DNA of 16,759 nt. It comes from Pseudomonadota bacterium. GTDB taxonomy: Bacteria; Pseudomonadota; Alphaproteobacteria; Rhizobiales; Rhizobiaceae. The notes beneath the pieces are model-generated. The model had not been told where the DNA came from. It saw only the letters and a program-made list of their open reading frames with translations, and searched no databases. This document shows, one piece after another, positions 16,210 through 16,759 of this stretch (its first letter is position 1; each line of letters opens with the position of its first letter). The position numbers and the translations under genes are program-made. The stretch lies in contig JAEZHO010000122.1 of the NCBI GenBank assembly GCA_023416545.1, forward strand, positions 1-16,759, in the 5' to 3' direction.

Positions 16210-16234
16210 AGCAAATTGCACATTGCTGCATCAT
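16205..16234 (+). promoter_or_regulatory. Predicted promoter of the TRAP transporter operon
   Basis: A perfect-consensus -35 box TTGACA (16205-16210) is followed after 18 bp by CATCAT (16229-16234), which matches four of six bases of the -10 consensus. Transcription would begin near 16241 and give a leader of about 97 nt before the GTG start. Confidence 0.5.
16209..16228. promoter_or_regulatory. Second inverted repeat inside the TRAP promoter
   Basis: CAGCAA (16209-16214) and TTGCTG (16223-16228) are perfect inverted arms around 8 bp, filling the spacer between the predicted -35 and -10 boxes. The smaller palindrome GCAAATTGC (16211-16219) is nested in it. It abuts the 17-bp repeat at 16193 and could be a second binding site for a regulator of the locus. 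Confidence 0.4.
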
Positions 16235-16297
16235 GCCTCCATAACGGGCAAACGAGCCGCCAGAGCTCGGTCCGGCCACGGCAACCGAGGGGAGCCG

Positions 16298-16351
16298 ATG
16301 ATGTTCGAATGCCGTATGCCATGCGGGAGGGCGACCTGTGTCCTCCATTGA
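16298..16351 (+). CDS. Possible 17-codon leader ORF overlapping the TRAP gene start
   Basis: Two tandem ATGs (16298, 16301) lie 3 and 6 nt after a strong ribosome-binding sequence GAGGGGAG (16287-16294). The frame reads MMFECRMPCGRATCVLH and stops at TGA 16349-16351, 14 nt inside the following GTG-started gene in another frame. It could be a regulatory leader peptide, or serve to couple translation to the transporter gene. With three cysteines in 17 residues it might also be a chance reading. There is no direct evidence that it is translated. Confidence 0.35.
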   Translation: MMFECRMPCGRATCVLH

Positions 16352-16759
16352 TCCGCGTCACAGCATCTTTCCCGAGTGGCTGAGGAAGTCGCTCGATGGC
16401 CTCTACCTTCTGGCCGGCTGGCTCGCCGGCGTCTTCCTCGTCGCGATCTTCGTGATCATGCTGGCGCTGTCCGCCGGTCGCCCGCTCGGGATAGACGTGC
16501 CGGCCGGCGACGATTTCGCCGCCTGGTGCATGGCCGCGACGGCATTCCTGGGGCTTGCCCATACGTTCCGCTCGGGGGAGCTGATCCGCATGGGACTGAT
16601 GATCGACCGGCTCGGCGGCCTGTCGCGCAGGCTCGTCGAGATTGCCTGCACCACGATCGGTGCCGCCGCGGTCAGCTACTTCGCCTGGTACGCGATCGAG
16701 ATGACCCTCTTCTCCTGGCGCTTCAACGACGTCTCCATGGGCGTGATTGCGGTGCCGCT
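16338..16759 (+). CDS. TRAP transporter small permease (DctQ type), 3' end cut by window edge
   Basis: Small membrane subunit of a tripartite ATP-independent periplasmic transporter, which imports organic acids together with a periplasmic binding protein and a large permease. The frame is open to the end of the window, giving 140 residues of a protein usually about 160-200 long. Hydrophobic helices are visible at about 21-46, 60-76 and 100-122. After helix 2 comes AHTFRSGELIRMGLMIDRL (75-92), the conserved family segment before the third helix. The start is GTG at 16338, chosen because GGGAGG (16325-16330) lies 7 nt upstream, the frame has a stop just before (16299-16301) and no in-frame ATG precedes the first helix. 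The partner subunits should follow to the right. The oxoprolinase gene is divergent, so pyroglutamate or a related acid is the inferred substrate. Confidence 0.88.
   Translation, partial: MSSIDPRHSIFPEWLRKSLDGLYLLAGWLAGVFLVAIFVIMLALSAGRPLGIDVPAGDDFAAWCMAATAFLGLAHTFRSGELIRMGLMIDRLGGLSRRLVEIACTTIGAAAVSYFAWYAIEMTLFSWRFNDVSMGVIAVP

Overview
The window reads as chromosomal DNA from a high-GC alphaproteobacterium, most likely a member of the Rhizobiaceae (Rhizobium, Sinorhizobium/Ensifer or Shinella type). The basis is the block pnp – RsmC-like methyltransferase – fabI/fabB/fabA – irr, together with an Irr-type Fur protein carrying a His-His-His motif. Genus was not tested. I found no rRNA, tRNA, CRISPR array, insertion sequence or phage gene.

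Left part (1-6381): the 3' nine tenths of pnp (polynucleotide phosphorylase, cut by the window edge) ends in a clear intrinsic terminator. A free-standing RsmC/RlmG-family methyltransferase follows and also ends at a hairpin. Converging on it is the minus-strand operon fabA-fabB-fabI, which carries the unsaturated branch of type II fatty acid synthesis plus an enoyl-ACP reductase. Divergent from fabA, across about 270 bp, is irr, the haem-responsive iron regulator; a good promoter lies directly before it.

Middle part (6387-12397): accessory chromosomal genes. These are a TRIC/UPF0126 membrane protein (minus), a secreted cysteine-rich protein with one calcium-loop-like motif (plus, unrecognised), and a minus-strand run of a YdcF/ElyC-type DUF218 membrane protein, a DUF1275 membrane protein, a TIGR03862/HI0933-like flavoprotein and a haem catalase with complete active-site residues. 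Hairpins mark the catalase 3' end.

Right part (12501-16759): a likely 5-oxoproline (pyroglutamate) or hydantoin-type catabolic locus. A 1204-residue fused HyuA-HyuB protein of the ATP-dependent 5-oxoprolinase type is transcribed leftward and ends at a terminator. Divergent from it, a GTG-started TRAP transporter small subunit (DctQ type) runs off the right edge. The roughly 200-bp region between them contains two overlapping inverted repeats, a -35 box of perfect consensus and a 17-codon cysteine-containing leader ORF that overlaps the TRAP start. The inference is that the TRAP system imports the substrate of the hydrolase and that both are controlled from the shared region.

Most of the window is ordinary rhizobial housekeeping or accessory sequence. 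I do not see a clear undescribed system. The places most worth a second look are the oxoprolinase/TRAP control region with its leader ORF, the secreted cysteine-rich protein, and the phased TGCA repeats between fabA and irr.
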